Shown here in pieces: positions 11,536 through 23,939 of a stretch of 64,000 nt of DNA (position 1 is the first letter of the stretch; each line of letters begins with the position of its first letter). Where the stretch lies: assembly GCA_032871835.1 (NCBI GenBank), contig CM065303.1, positions 57,450,597 through 57,514,596 on the forward strand, given 5' to 3'. The DNA is from Dipteronia dyeriana (lineage: Eukaryota; Streptophyta; Magnoliopsida; Sapindales; Sapindaceae). The translations under genes were made by a program, and so were the position numbers. Below the pieces are notes generated by a model that saw only the letters and a list, made by a program, of their open reading frames with translations, did not search any database and was not told the DNA's origin.

Positions 11536-12939
11536 GGGTCTGTTTGATTTTTTCATTTAACACTTAATGTGTATTATTTTTATTTTGTTTGATTTTTAAG
11601 TTATAAAACCTCTAGACGTGCTCCTAAAATCACTTATAAAAGTAAAAAAAAAATCAATTTTTATAAAAGTAAAAAAAAATCATTTTTCACTTAATAAAAA
11701 ATATCTGAAATATATATCAATTTATTATTTCTAAATTTATCCATACAAATCTTATTTATTTTCAATGTTCTCTTCTCTCACAACCATCGACCATATTAAT
11801 ATTTTTTTTCACTATTTAAAAAACTTTTGCAGCCACTTTCAAAAAAAATATATAAAATAAAATAAAATAAAAAACATTGATAGAACATGTAGATTTCATT
11901 ATAAAGTTGTTATTATATTATTATAATTTTAAGTATAAACATTTTATAGATTATTAGTGTCCAGCTTTAATTTGTTGTTATTTCTTAAACTAAAATTCAA
12001 TTAACTTGTTCAATTTTTACACTCTATGGATTATATTTTACATGCAAATTTTTTGTTTTATAAATTTGTTAATATTTGTTTTTAGCTATCTTTAATATAT
12101 TAAAATCTAAATATGTAATAAATAGTAGTTGAAAGGACACAGATGAAATAATATTTATTTTCAGATATTTATAAATTAAAATATAAACAACTTATCACTT
12201 ATATTTGATTTTCAGTGAAAAAAAAAACAAACTTGATTTTCAACCACTATTAGGGGTGTAAATCGGATTCGGATATCCAAATCCGTTTTGAAAAATTGGA
12301 TTGAAAAAAGTCTATATTCGTATGTATATGTATCCGATTTTCGGTTACGGCATGCATTAAAGTAATGTTTAGATTCGGATAATCCAAATATGAATCTGAT
12401 CCGAAACCGACACTGAATCCAATCCGGTTATTATAATATATTTTTATCAATTTTATAATATGTTATATTTTATTTATGTTAAATATATATTTTTAATTAA
12501 TTTTGAAAAAAGATTCACACTACACATACTTTATATATATAATATTTATTTATTTATTTATATTTTAAAAAATGACATTGTTTATTTTAAATTGTTTTTT
12601 AAATATTGTTTATAAAGAAATTCTAATTTTTTTTTAATCTAATTTGAAATAAATCCAAATATGATCTAAAAATTTCCATATCCAACTTCGAGTCCTATTC
12701 GAATCCGAATTCAATCTGAATTTGAAAAAAATGCATATATGATCTGGTACGAAATACCCAATTGGAAGGCATTTTTAAGTTAAAACCTAATCTGAATCCG
12801 ATCAGAAAATTTTCGGTCCAATCTGAAAAAATCGGATTTGGATTATCTGAATCTGATCCGATTGACAACTCTAGTCACTATTCAGTCATCAATTAAATTC
12901 AGTATTGTTTAGTCTTCAGACGAAAAATCAAACACAACC
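11536..12939. mobile_element. PIF/Harbinger-type (Tourist-like) element with TAA target duplication
   Basis: Left end GGGTCTGTTTGATTTTTTC and right end, on the other strand, GGTTGTGTTTGATTTTTCG, both directly flanked by TAA (11533-11535 and 12940-12942). The three-base TAA duplication and GG-TGTTTG termini fit the PIF/Harbinger superfamily. It has no transposase and encloses a hAT MITE at 12252-12874, so its unexpanded length was about 770 bases. Confidence 0.75.
12252..12874. mobile_element. hAT-type MITE nested in the Tourist-like element
   Basis: Left AGGGGTGTAAATCGGATTCGG and right, on the other strand, a CTAGAGTTGTCAATCGGATC-type end form imperfect inverted repeats. Interior motifs of ATCCGAAT and its complement repeat throughout. 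Flanking octamers CCACTATT (12244-12251) and TCACTATT (12875-12882) differ at one base and fit a hAT eight-base target duplication. No transposase. Confidence 0.7.
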
Positions 12940-12984
12940 TAAGATGATATGTGTCTTTGAACATCTCATCCATATATATATATA

Positions 12985-14138
12985 AGTAGAACCCCTGTAA
13001 ATTAATTTCCTATAAATTAATATCCTTTCTAAATTAATAAAAAATCACAGTCCTGACTCGGGTCAGTGTAAAAAATTAATAAACTTTTCTAAATTAATAA
13101 ACTTTTCTGTTGTAATAATTAATATTTTTTTTTGAAATCTAGTGTAAAACTTCGGTTCCGAATGTTACATAAATTAATAATTTCATAAAGTACAAAATAT
13201 ATTACATATTATTTAAGAACTAAAAAAGTATTTCAAGATGTTAGTTTACACCAGACCACCATGTTTGATATTTTTGACTTCATTCTTCATCTTTTTGAAT
13301 TGTTCTTAATAACTTATTGTGATCACCTTCTTGTTGTAACTAAAAGGTTTTAATTAAATTTAACATTTACAACCTTACTTGTAGCGATTTCAAGTACATC
13401 ATGGCTATCATTATCGCATCATCTATCTCAACCACATTTTTATTATTCTGTCTTGTGATATCATTGATGATATCATCTTCAGTTAGAGTATAACACATTT
13501 CTTCTTCCATCGTATGGTTAAGTAGATGATTGACATCAATAGGATTACCATAGTGGAAATTTTGATTTTGTTGTTCTAATTCACTCATAACATAACTATC
13601 CTCAATGTCTCCATCAGTTTCTCCTTGGACCGTACGATGTTTGTAATGAAGAAAACAATTAGCGATGGTCTTGGGCTTAACACCAAATGCACATGCTGCA
13701 ACTGTCATACGAATGACTTCTAAAACATCAATCTTTTTAGAATCAGGTGTGTTGGATTCCAAACGTTCAAGCAACATACAATTAAAGCAACGACGATAAT
13801 ACACTTTGAAGTTTTAAATTATTCCATCATCACATGGTTGTAGCTTTGATGTCAAATTTGTTGGCGACTTGGATGTGATTAGGTAGCTCTGTAACTGGTA
13901 CATAGGCAGTGCAACTGTCAAGGAGAAGCAAAACCTTTCGATTTGCTGATTAGGAATCCTGAAAAAGAAAACAGACTAAATAAAGAATCTCAAAAATGAA
14001 CATTCCCTAAAATTAAAAAAAAAATTAAAAAAACCGACTTCCACACGTTTTCTATATAAAATAACAGTTTACAAGATAACTCTCTAAATTAATACTCAAT
14101 GGTGGATCCCAATAATATTAATTTAAAGGGGTTCTACT
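12985..14138. mobile_element. pogo-type (Tc1/mariner) element, internally deleted
   Basis: Left end AGTAGAACCCCTGTAAATTA and right end, on the other strand, AGTAGAACCCCTTTAAATTA, lying in TA-rich flanks. These match the CAGTAGAACC...TAAATTAATA termini of plant pogo elements of the Emigrant/Lemi group (family knowledge). Subterminal copies of TAAATTAATA repeat inside both ends. It encloses the transposase remnant at 13367-13960 and, at about 1.15 kb, has lost the DNA-binding and early catalytic parts. Confidence 0.75.
13367..13960 (-). pseudogene. pogo/tigger-like DDE transposase, C-terminal remnant
   Basis: The open part 13367-13804 reads YYRRCFNCMLLERLES, an EVIRMTVAACAFGVKP segment and TIANCFLHYKHR, the tail of the DDE_1 catalytic domain of pogo/tigger (CENP-B-like) transposases. 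Upstream, 13805-13960 continues the homology as VLLLLDSCTAY, equivalent to the family's LLLLDNCPAH block that carries the second catalytic aspartate, then runs into consecutive stops and a frame change before YYRRCF. The helix-turn-helix N-terminus and first catalytic aspartate are missing, so no active transposase can be made. Confidence 0.75.
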
Positions 14139-15623
14139 ATAAATATTTTTATATTTTAAAATATATTTTTTATTTTAATTTCTTAATGATTGTATTGCTT
14201 TGTTATAGTATATTTTTAAATATTGAATTTTTTATTATTTTTTATTATTATTATCTAGTATAGTTTATTTTATTTTCATTATTTTTTGGTTTAATTATAG
14301 AAAAAAATCACTTAAATAGTCATATTTCATTAAATTTAAATAAAGTCAACTAACAGTCAAGTAATGTTAAGGTTTTTTGTTGACTGTTCAAACTAGAGGT
14401 ATGATTTTGTATTTGATCAAAAGTCAGATGATTATTTACAATTCTCTCTACTTATTTTTTTTAAAGATACGTGATATATCTAAAGTTTTCAAAAATATCT
14501 AGGATATATTTAGATATTACAATATATAAATTTTCATTAATATCCAATATATTTTCACCAAGATTTCTATAAAATATTACCCTTTGTATATCAAAAGAAA
14601 TAATTAGGCAAATTATTTATTTGAATTAAATAAATAAATTATTATATAAATATGTCACCAAAATATCTCGAATATTTAAAAAGATATTTATTTCTCCAAA
14701 ATTCTTACAAAAATTATAAAAATAGAGAATATTATCAATATTTACTACATATTTATTTGTCCCATCAGCAGCAAGATAAGTTGATGATGTGGATAATTGA
14801 TTTGTTGCTGTAATGTAAATTCATAGTAGTGATTACACCAAAGTGCAACTCTTCCTTGATTGCAGTGTCGAGGCACAAATCCTTTTCTTTTCTAAGAAGG
14901 CAAGTTTTCTATAGCTTTTGTAAATAAATAAAAGGGCAATTTAAAACATACCTTATTACATGTATAATTTTACTCAAACTGTTTAAAATATAATAGTAAC
15001 AATGACTGTCATTAATGGTTCCCGTTAAATAATATACTCCCTGGATATGTACTATGAGATTATGAGTTTGAACCAAACCGAACCGGACCCTGCCCTAGGA
15101 GGAGCCAAATGAGACAACCGTCTACGATTCCCAATTGTAAAGGGCTTCCAATTGTAGTTTTTTTTTTAAGTTGATTGTAAAATATAGTTCATATAAGATA
15201 TTAAATAAAATAGGCTCATTACTGGCTTTAAAATGATCCATCATTCACATATTTTTTTTAAAGACCAATCAATGAAAACTCAACCTATAAATAAATTTAA
15301 AAACGGCCGGCCATAATATATATATATTAAAGGTGAACTCATGGAAACCCATTAATCATTCTTACAACAACAACATTGGATCAATGGTGGTGGTGAATTA
15401 AATCCTAGCAACACTTGTTAGTCACAAATAATCGTTATTTATATCTTTCAAAAAAACTCAATTCTCTCTTGAAACAAAAATTCAGAAGTCATTGTTTCGA
15501 AGATAATTAAATCAATACATTTCATTTTTTTTTATTCTTTTACGAAAATATGTAAGCTTAATTAGTACTTTCACTGCTAAAAATGTGAGATGAGTAAGGT
15601 TTATATAATATATTCTTTGATGC

Positions 15624-15667
<44 letters not shown>

Positions 15668-16239
15668 GGTAACATTTTTTGCTATTTTTGTTATGTTATA
15701 GTTTTGAGTTTAAGTTATTATATTGATTTTTACAAGTATTTACTAGAGAAAAAAAAACAAGTAAACATACATAGAGTATCGAGGGCCTTATTTTCTATCG
15801 TTCGTCTCGAGACTCGAAAATCTCAGGACCGACCTTGGTTTGAACTATTCATTCAAAAAAATCGTAAATTAAAGTAACAATAATTTTTGTTTCTATTTTT
15901 TAAATAATAGGTGAAAATAAGAAACAGAAAAGTAAGATTGTTGAGGCTTACACTAATCGCAAAAGTGGACAAAATATGGGTAAAGGTTAAAACGAAACTT
16001 CCTCTTCCTCCTCTCTTCCAAATGTATTATTACTCCTAATCCTATCTATCTATTTTATTAGTGTACCACCTTTGACCTGCACTATATTCCCATTACCACA
16101 TCTTTCAACTTGCATTCGAAGTTAAGGTGGAACTATGGAACCCACTTTCTTTATTTATATACATTTTTTAATAATTAGATAAATATTCTTGTAGTCTGAC
16201 ACTTTAAACATCTTCTATATAAGTGCGAAATATATATAA
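14139..16239. other. AT-rich intergenic DNA, no gene seen
   Basis: Long A/T-rich stretch with scattered small inverted motifs. It includes a pure (TA)n microsatellite at about 15628-15664. The frame at 15590-15877 simply reads through that TA run. No gene, RNA or bounded element could be supported. Confidence 0.55.
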
Positions 16240-16517
16240 AATATTGATATCGCGGTAACAATAGCAAAAGACTTATCTTTTATATGGTATAAATGATACA
16301 TAACCAATTCAACATTTAGTCTTCAATAACTTTCATTTAAAATACATTTTTTTAATGATTTATCTTTTTTATTTTATTTCACTAACAATAGCTTCATGCC
16401 AGGGGGATTTAAGGCTATTGACAGAAACACATGTTCTTGTTTTTTTAATGTTCTTGTTTTTTTAATATGGAAAAAGTCGGGAGGAAAATGATACTTTCCC
16501 ATAATATAATATCTTTA
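16240..16517. repeat. duplicated segment copy 1, left part
   Basis: Colinear, at about 75-80% by eye, with 23940-24210. Shared blocks include ACATTTAGTCTTC-like text, ACTTTCATTTAAAATACATTT, TTTTTTATTTTATTTC, GGATTTAAGGC and GGGAAAA-TACTTT. Copy 1 is interrupted at 16517 by the nested transposon block and resumes at 22365. Confidence 0.75.
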
Positions 16518-17093
16518 TGGCTTGTTTGATATGTTGTGTTGTATTGTATTTTACTTGATTATATTTGATTAGATTGGACTGGATTGGATTGGATTGGATT
16601 GCATTAGACTGTATTATTCTTATACAATTATGTATTTGGTGATATTTTATATAACACTGTATTAAGTTATACAATGCTTTGATGTAATTTTTGTTCCTCA
16701 ATATTTTATTAACTAATAAAATTGACATATTTAGAATAAAAATATATATGTTATGAAATTTATATTTATATTTTATTTTAAAAATAATAATTAATACATA
16801 ATTAATATTTTTATTACCTAAATTATCATTATGTAACAAATGTTAATAATATTTGAAAATTATTTTTAATATTTTATTTAACTTGTATAATTTTTGGATA
16901 TATAGTTTTAGAATAATATTTTATTTTTATTTTTATTCAATAAAATTAACATAATATTTATTTATTTTAATTTTAATTAGAAATTTAATGTTACAATAAA
17001 ATTATATTATTTATGTACTATATTTAAAAATATTATTAAACATCAATATTATTTTCTTATTGTATATTATTATTGTTGTTGCTGTTATTTTTA

Positions 17094-17138
<45 letters not shown>

Positions 17139-17882
17139 AAAAATTATTGTTATTACTATTATAAGTATAATGTTTGGGTATTGACCGGTACCAATTTAAT
17201 TGTAACACATGGTCCAATTTATAAAGAATGTAAGGAGATAAATGTAAAATGTAAAGAAAAAAGGTCATGTGTTACAATTCAACTGGTGATTCAGTATATC
17301 GGTGCTGACCTTATCCCTATGATAATCATTGTTATTATAATTATTAATTATTATTATTATTATTAAGGTGAAATCCATTTTAGTCCATCTAGTTTGATAT
17401 ATTACACGAACTGGTCTCTCTAGTTCCAGAATTGTCTCATTTGGTCATTTTGTAACGTTTTTCTGTTGATAAAGTGGTTTCTGACAAGGACGGAGGGTCA
17501 AATGACCCTACTGCACTTGATTATTGCTTATACTAGTTAAAAGACCGTAATGCCCTCCAATTTTACCCTTATACTAATTATTTAAAACTTTTAAAAATAA
17601 CATAAAAAATTGTAAAAAAATTATCACCGCAAAATGAAAAAAATATAAAGAAAAAAAATGGAGATCCAAGTTTTTTCCAGACAAAAAAAAAAATCATTGA
17701 ATCTCATCTCTAAATCTAATGAATAAATCCATGAAACCTTAAATCAAACTCATTCAATAATACAAGCCATGAATCTGATGAATAAATCCTTCAATCTCAT
17801 TTCTTTCTCTCACTCATTCAACAAAATTAAACCTAGAAACCAAACATCATCATCATCAACTGGTCCAAAAACTCAACAACAA

Positions 17883-17922
<40 letters not shown>

Positions 17923-18401
17923 AACACACAAAAGCTAAGTTCGACTCAACCCATATCTGGAATTGAACTCGGTTCAAACCAACAAACCAATACAACCTCA
18001 CACCCAAAAAAGTAATCTCACCCAACTTCCCACCATTCGTTCATACATCACCACCACCACTACCACTACCACCATTAGAAACCAAAACCGCCACAAAACC
18101 ACTAAAAAAACCCACCTTAATCGGTGATAAGAGATCGATGCATAGTGGAGATGAGTAAGGGATCAAAAGACCGAAATGAGTTAGTGAGGGATCGATGGTT
18201 CTTGAAAGAGAGGTTTTAGAGAAAAGGGGATTCGTGAAATAGAGTGTGTGGATTCGAAACACAGAGTGTGGATTCAAGAGAAATAGATCAAGGAGAGAGA
18301 GAGAGAGAGAATTCATTTAGGGTTTCTAGGTATTATGTGTGGTGGTGGTGGTGGTGGTGTCTAAGTGTGTGTGTGTGTGTGTGTGTATGTGTGTGTGTAT
18401 A

Positions 18402-18432
<31 letters not shown>

Positions 18433-18469
18433 ATTGGTGTTGTTAGGTTTTTGAGTTTTGTGTTGGCAT

Positions 18470-21005
18470 AATTCTATATCAAAACAATATTTGCTTTGTA
18501 TTGATTAGTTGTCTAGGATTTGAGGATTATCAAGCTTCAAGGAAGATGGACAACATTTCAAACAAAGTGGTGGCTACAAAAGGAACAAAGCTTTATTGCA
18601 TAGCTAAAGGTATATCGAGACATCTTTCCTCTTGCAAGACCTAGGCACACACATACATAGCATTCATATGTGTCCCTGCATCATTGTTCAAAATTTGGTA
18701 TAACACATATACACACTTATTCATGTATGCACATGCATTAGAACTAAAGTTGACAATTTTTGTAAATTGCATATTCTAGGACTATCTCTAAGAAAGTGCA
18801 TACTTGTGTGTTTTTGTGTTTTTTTATTGTATTTGTATGATATGATATTGAACTTGAATTTGTAATTACGATATTCCATATTGAGTTTCGGTCATTTCGG
18901 TTACTCATTCATTAAGTTGCGAGTTCAAATTAGGTAGTTAAGAAACTTTTCGTGATTTTATCGTGAACAGTTTTCATCTTTGATTTTCAAGTTGAATTCT
19001 ATATATTTAAAAAAAAATTCTTGGTGTATTTTGTGCATGAGAGATTCCAAGTTTGTAATCCTAAAACAGATTCAAATCGGAGTTTGGAGGCCAGTGATAT
19101 GGTCGAATAACCGAAGGAGACTCAAAGGGAGAAGGAAGAGGACATCACCCCCTTCCCATGGAGACGCGTGGAGGTCCATGGTAAAGGAGGCCTTCTGCCC
19201 CCATGGAGGGCCACATGCCTCCACAGGATGCAGAGGTGTCCCCCTCCCATTAGTGGTTTTTTTTTCTTCTTTAAAATTCCCTTTAAATATCTCATTTCCC
19301 TCTCATTCTTTTTTAAGAAGAAAACTTGTGCATAAAATTTTCTCTCTAACTTTCCTATCTTCCAAACACCATATCTTTTTTATTCGGAGTTCGATTTGAG
19401 CGATTCAAGTTGGAGATTTCTCGTCTACCAATCCTCTATTTTTACACAAGAGTTTGGAGTCATTTTATTGAGTTTTTTGATAGCTTGACATACAAAAACG
19501 GGACTGAATAGTTTTCATTTGAGGTATTGATTTCTTTTTTTATTTTTGAGCTTCAAATTACCTTGGGTTTTCTTCTTCAATTCTTGTATGTATATTGTGT
19601 ATATTTTTATTAGAGTTTTGAACTCTATAGAAGCTAGATTGACTTTGATTGAATCTTATGTGTTGAGTTATGTTTTTTTAAAAGCCTATGTTTTCACATG
19701 TTTGTTTTTTGTATTGTGCTAGCTTTCTATCTATACCTATTTTGAGTTTTGATTGATTGATTTTAATTGAAAATAGTCTCTACTTGTGATAGATCTTCTA
19801 TTTGATCATTTTCATGATTAACACAATTTTATTATATATGTAGAGCTTGTTATGTTTCTATTGAATCTTTTGTTAATACATGCTCTATAATTCTTGCTAG
19901 GAATTCTATTGATCATGTGTTATGATTCTAGCATGATTTTTGTTTGATACTAAATCTTGTTTATGTGCTTAAATTGTATATGATTGATTTAAGGTTTAGT
20001 GACTGAATTTTTTTTGAAGTTAAATGTGTTTTGGTGTTTTCACATTTTCTAGAATTGTTATTCATGTATAGTAACTAGACATATTTGGTTTGTGAACTTT
20101 CATGCATAAGTTTAGTTCCCATAGGATGTGTTAATCATCATATTCTATGTTGTGTGCTTGTTTGCATTTTGTTTTCATAATCACATAGGTGGCATTGTGA
20201 AAAGGTTGGAAGTCCCATTCCTTAGAATGATTCTTTGGATTAAGCATTGAAAATTGCATTTGGAGAGTGATTCTTCAAGTTGCGCATTGGAAGTCACATT
20301 CCTTAGAATGGTTATTTGGATTGTGCATTGGAAGTCACATGTCTTTGAGTGATTCTTTGACTTGTGCATTGGAAGTCTTGTCTAGGGTCGGGGTGATCCG
20401 GATAGCTAAGCATTGGAAGTCTCATGTCTTAGAGTGATTCTTTGACTTGAGCATTGGAAGTCACATTTTGAAGAGTGATTCTTCGATTTGTGCAACGTGG
20501 CATCTCTTTCATTGTGTAGGGTTGAATGGTAGATTTCTAGGTGAAATTGGTCACTTGAGAGATTGTATATTTTTATCTTACTAGTGAAAGGTGTTTGCTG
20601 GTGGTTATGGCATCAACCCGTGGATGTCTTCTCTTCGGAGGTTTTACCATGTAAAATTCATGTGTTAATTCTCTTTATCTCTATCTCTTAATATTTGTAT
20701 ATGTGTTGATATATATCTTGCTTGATATTTATATATATCTTGTTCAATATACTTGTATTTGATATCCATTTTATATCAAACTTTGTATATGATAAATGTT
20801 ATGTTTTAAAGCCTATGTCAAAGTTGAGTTTGTATCACATGCAAGTTGTTATCAATATTGACTTTGTTTGACCAAGAATATCTTTATTGAATTGATTTTG
20901 CTTGTGTTTCATTAATAAAATTGTGATACAAACTATCTAAAGGGACAAACATAAAATTATTTCTATGATATGAAAAAGGTGTACGAACCTATTCACCCCC
21001 GTTTA
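18470..21005 (+). mobile_element. long solo LTR, Sirevirus-like copia family, copy 1
   Basis: Begins TGTTGGCATAATTC and is colinear over about 2.5 kb with 39136-41735. Shared landmarks include ATCAAGCTTCAA, the GGAGTTTGGAGGCC block, a TATA-like TTTAAATAT near 19281 followed by TTTTCTCTCTA leader sequence, an array of GCATTGGAAGTC units at 20190-20500, and CTCTTCGGAGG before a TACCA block. The position of the TATA box and the CACCCCC end at about 21000 fit long Sirevirus LTRs (inference). The exact right end and target duplication were not resolved. No internal region, so a solo LTR. Confidence 0.6.
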
Positions 21006-21120
21006 GGTTAGCTTAAGACAAATTAACCATGCGTTGTATTTTCAGGTGGTGATGGTGATGAATCGCAGAGAGAGACAGATGACTATCCAATTTTACGTGT
21101 TTGTGGTTGTGGTTGGTGGT

Positions 21121-21694
21121 TAGCGATGCACATTTGGGGAATGGGGATGAATATATGTCCCCTCATCCTCATCCTTACTTCCTAGACCTTTCCTTATCCC
21201 CCCCTATTTTCCCATTTGGGGAAAATGGGGATGAGAAATTTTTTAGGGAGGTATATCCATCCATAACCCCAGTTCACCATTTTTTCCATATTTTCCATTT
21301 TTTCTCGTTTCCCCCGGTTTTCCATTTCCTCATTTAACTATACATTACAAATTAAACTAAAAAGAACAAATATGCCATTACAAATACAAAATAAAATCCA
21401 TTAATGCAGTAAAAAGAGTAAATGTGTATATATACTTAGGGTTTGAAAGAATAAAAATATATATTATAATTATATTTATATATGTTTGGGGGAAATGGGG
21501 ATGAGGGATCATCCCCATTCCCATTTCAATAATTGTGGAAAAAATAGAGAAATGAGGATAAGGAGGGGTCCCTCCATCTCCATCCATATTTTTCTCGAAA
21601 AAAAAATATATCCCTAAATGGGGATGGGGACGGGGACAGGGACGGGGACTCGGACACGGGGAATTGGGATCCCAAGAAAAAATGTGCATCTCTA
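21121..21694. mobile_element. hAT-type MITE, 574 bp, perfect 8-bp target duplication
   Basis: Inverted ends TAGCGATGCACATTT and, on the other strand, TAGAGATGCACATTT (one mismatch in 15), continuing into GGGGATGGGGA-type arms. The perfect octamer TTGGTGGT flanks it at 21113-21120 and 21695-21702. Eight-base duplication and TAG termini indicate the hAT superfamily. The proline/histidine-rich frames inside come from CCCCATCC repeats and are not genes. Confidence 0.85.
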
Positions 21695-22161
21695 TTGGTG
21701 GTGTTTGAGTTTGTGGGTGGGTATTTGAAGTTGGTGAAGTGGGTGTGGTTATGTTTGTGTTTGAAGTAGCAAATGAAGAAAAAAAGGATATGGGTTCTCG
21801 AAGAAGAGATGGATTCTTGAAGAAGTTTTATTTAATTATTTTAATATTGAAGAGATGTGTTAAAATTGAAGATATGAGTTTTAATTATTTAATTATTTTA
21901 ATATTAGTTTTTTTAATTTTTTCTAAAAAATGTTTTTTAAAATTATTTTAATATTAATATTAATTAATTTAATTTAATTTAATAATTTTAACTAGCTTTT
22001 ACCATTATACCCTTAATGATATAACAAAACCCTAACAGAATTGGACAGCAGGGACCAAATTAAAGATTATTATTAAAGGTTTGGACCTATCAAGACAATA
22101 CTGGAACTAGAGAGACCAATTTGAGAATAGGTTAAACTAGAGGGACTAAAATGGATTTCAC

Positions 22162-22198
<37 letters not shown>

Positions 22199-22364
22199 TG
22201 GATACATTAATTATTATTTCTCTCTCCTTTCGTATTAGCTAATAGAACGTATTAGCTAATACAATACACTGCATATTACAAAATAAGTCAAACATTGTAT
22301 TGTATTATTATAATACATTTAAAACCATAATACAATATAATACAACCTACCTAACATGCCCTTA

Positions 22365-22580
22365 CTATTTTATATTTTCTTATTATATTTCATTTTATTT
22401 TTCTTCTTTATTTTATTTTATATTATCCTTATTTTAAAACTTTAATAATTATAAGCAAGCAATTTATTTATTTACTTTTAAATTATCTTTTAAAACTAAT
22501 CAGTAGAGATCTTTCCTTCTTTTTTTCGTATTTGGTATCCAACGTCCATCTTTAGAGATGGATGAAGTAGATCTATCTTT
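22365..22580. repeat. duplicated segment copy 1, right part
   Basis: Continues the homology with copy 2: TATTTTCTTATTATATTTCA, CGTATTTGG, CCATCTTTAGAGATGGATGAAG. Homology to copy 2 fades at about 22580-22600, where an LTR-like sequence begins. Confidence 0.7.
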
Positions 22581-23362
22581 GTTATATGTGAATTTTGGTT
22601 AACTAACACGTTATCAAGCTAGTAAGAATACCAGAGAAAAGATATGTCACATCATGGAAAATCAATCGATCAATAGCAAAAATCTGACTAAAGACACGCC
22701 ATCAGAGCAAGCACATCGTTGAGAAAATAAGCAAGGACTACAAAACGCGTTGCAAGGAGAGTGGCTCGGCCAAAAGAGAATCTTAGCAAAGCAAGATTCT
22801 GATCTGCCAAGATATCTCTCTAGCGAGGATCACTCACCCGAATCAGGATCTAATAAGCATCATTAATACTGGTGTCTAGAAAGGAAACTTCATAAAGATA
22901 TAAGAATCGAGAATCACACTTCAATAAGGAAACAAATGTATCTCTTTCATAAGATATCTGAGTCCTAATTAAGTATGAAATCAATCATATTTAGTACGTG
23001 ATAAACATCAAACATGAAAGATATTAAGATATTCAAGGAATCTATACAAGAAGAATCATAACGAGATTCTGCAAGCCAACTGCTTGCAACACAAGTTAGG
23101 GTTACTAGTGGGAGTATAAATTTAACCTCACTTTCATTGTAAACAACACAAAATACTCATACAAAAATTGAGAGAGAAGAGAGTTGAGTGTGTAAGCATT
23201 TTTCTCATAGTGAAACTATTTCCATCGTTTTTACCGGTAACCGTGGTTTATTTCCCCTTTTTATGGTTTTTCACATAAAATTGCATTACTATTTAATTAT
23301 CTTTTTTTTTGCCATTAACCAATCGTGATTGCACTATTGTCTAATTGATATTTCTCACAACA
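22580..23362 (+). mobile_element. LTR-like sequence of an unclassified retroelement
   Basis: Runs from TGTTATATGTG to CACAACA (about 783 bases). It has a TATA-like GGGAGTATAAATTTAACC near 23110 followed by a leader (CTCACTTTCATTGTAAAC, ACTCATACAAAAATTGAGAG) typical of the R region of plant LTRs. Only one copy is present and the flanks show no duplication, so the call rests on layout alone. Confidence 0.4.
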
Positions 23363-23939
23363 AAAAATCACCATCAACAATCAGCACTAGAATGAGGGGG
23401 GATCCACGTATTCCCATGTCAAGTTTTGACAGTACCACATGGCAAACAACAGAGATGGTGATGGATCAGACCATGACCAACACCAGAGCCCTCCTCTATG
23501 AGACATAAAATCCGGAGGAAACCAATCAACAAAAATCTTCGTCAATGGGAGCCAATCAGTGGTTGTCCCTAACAACTAACCAGCTGGTGTAACCCGTGAA
23601 GCTCCGTAACAAATCCAGACTGATTTGCAGAGGGTCATCAAAGATTTCACCAGGCAAGGGATTACCCATTCAACAACCGCTGGGATAACCTCACCGTATG
23701 ATTTGAGCACTCATGTCGTACACCCAGCCAAAAGGCTACGGTCAGAGATTGTGGCACCAACGCTAGATGCACCCCTAAAGCTGATTAATGAGCTTAAACA
23801 GATTAACAATGTTCGAATTGACGAGCGAGATCGAAAGGATTAAAGGAAAAGAAGAATTTTTTTAAGAAGTTCTTCCAAACGAAGCCAAGAACATCTCCAT
23901 TGCAAGTGTGAATTGTCTATCAAAAATTGTTGGCGTGAC
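23363..23939 (+). other. possible retroelement internal fragment
   Basis: GC-richer than its surroundings, directly after the LTR-like block. A 72-codon frame (23625-23843) has residues such as VIKDFTRQGITHS and PAKRLRSEIVAPTLDAPL, hydrophilic and without a motif I recognise. Its place after an LTR end suggests a gag remnant, but no gag or pol signature was found. Confidence 0.3.

Larger units (their letters stand above)
17367..22162. mobile_element. long-terminal-inverted-repeat DNA transposon, non-autonomous, nested
   Basis: Both ends begin with the identical 20-mer GGTGAAATCCATTTTAGTCC, and similarity continues for about 80 bases (CTCTAGTTT, GGTCTCTCTAGTTCCAG, ATTGTCT) and more weakly to about 250. 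It sits in an ATT-triplet run, so the target duplication cannot be read. Long arms and lack of a transposase suggest a Mutator-like non-autonomous element. The interior has CT, CA, GGT and GT microsatellites (17881-17920, 18330-18360, 18366-18432), and frames over them are not genes. It contains an LTR (about 18470-21005) and a hAT MITE (21121-21694). Confidence 0.8.
16518..22361. mobile_element. PIF/Harbinger-type element with TTA duplication (outermost of a nest)
   Basis: Left end TGGCTTGTTTGATATGTTGT and right end, on the other strand, GGGCATGTTAGGTAGGTTGT. Both are followed inward by TTGTATTGTATT-rich text. TTA lies directly outside each end (16515-16517 and 22362-22364). The homologous segment at 23940-24300 reads straight across this point, so it is a natural empty site confirming the insertion. 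The original element was about 1 kb; the rest is nested material. It carries (TA)n at about 17100-17136 and no transposase. Confidence 0.8.

Noticed and set aside
17769..18471. Reading frames through CT, CA, GGT and GT microsatellites
   Set aside because: Low-complexity peptides (Ser-Leu, Thr-His, Cys-Val) inside a non-autonomous transposon.
23625..23843. 72-codon frame after an LTR-like block
   Set aside because: No recognisable gag or pol motif and too short to call a gene; kept only as a possible retroelement fragment.
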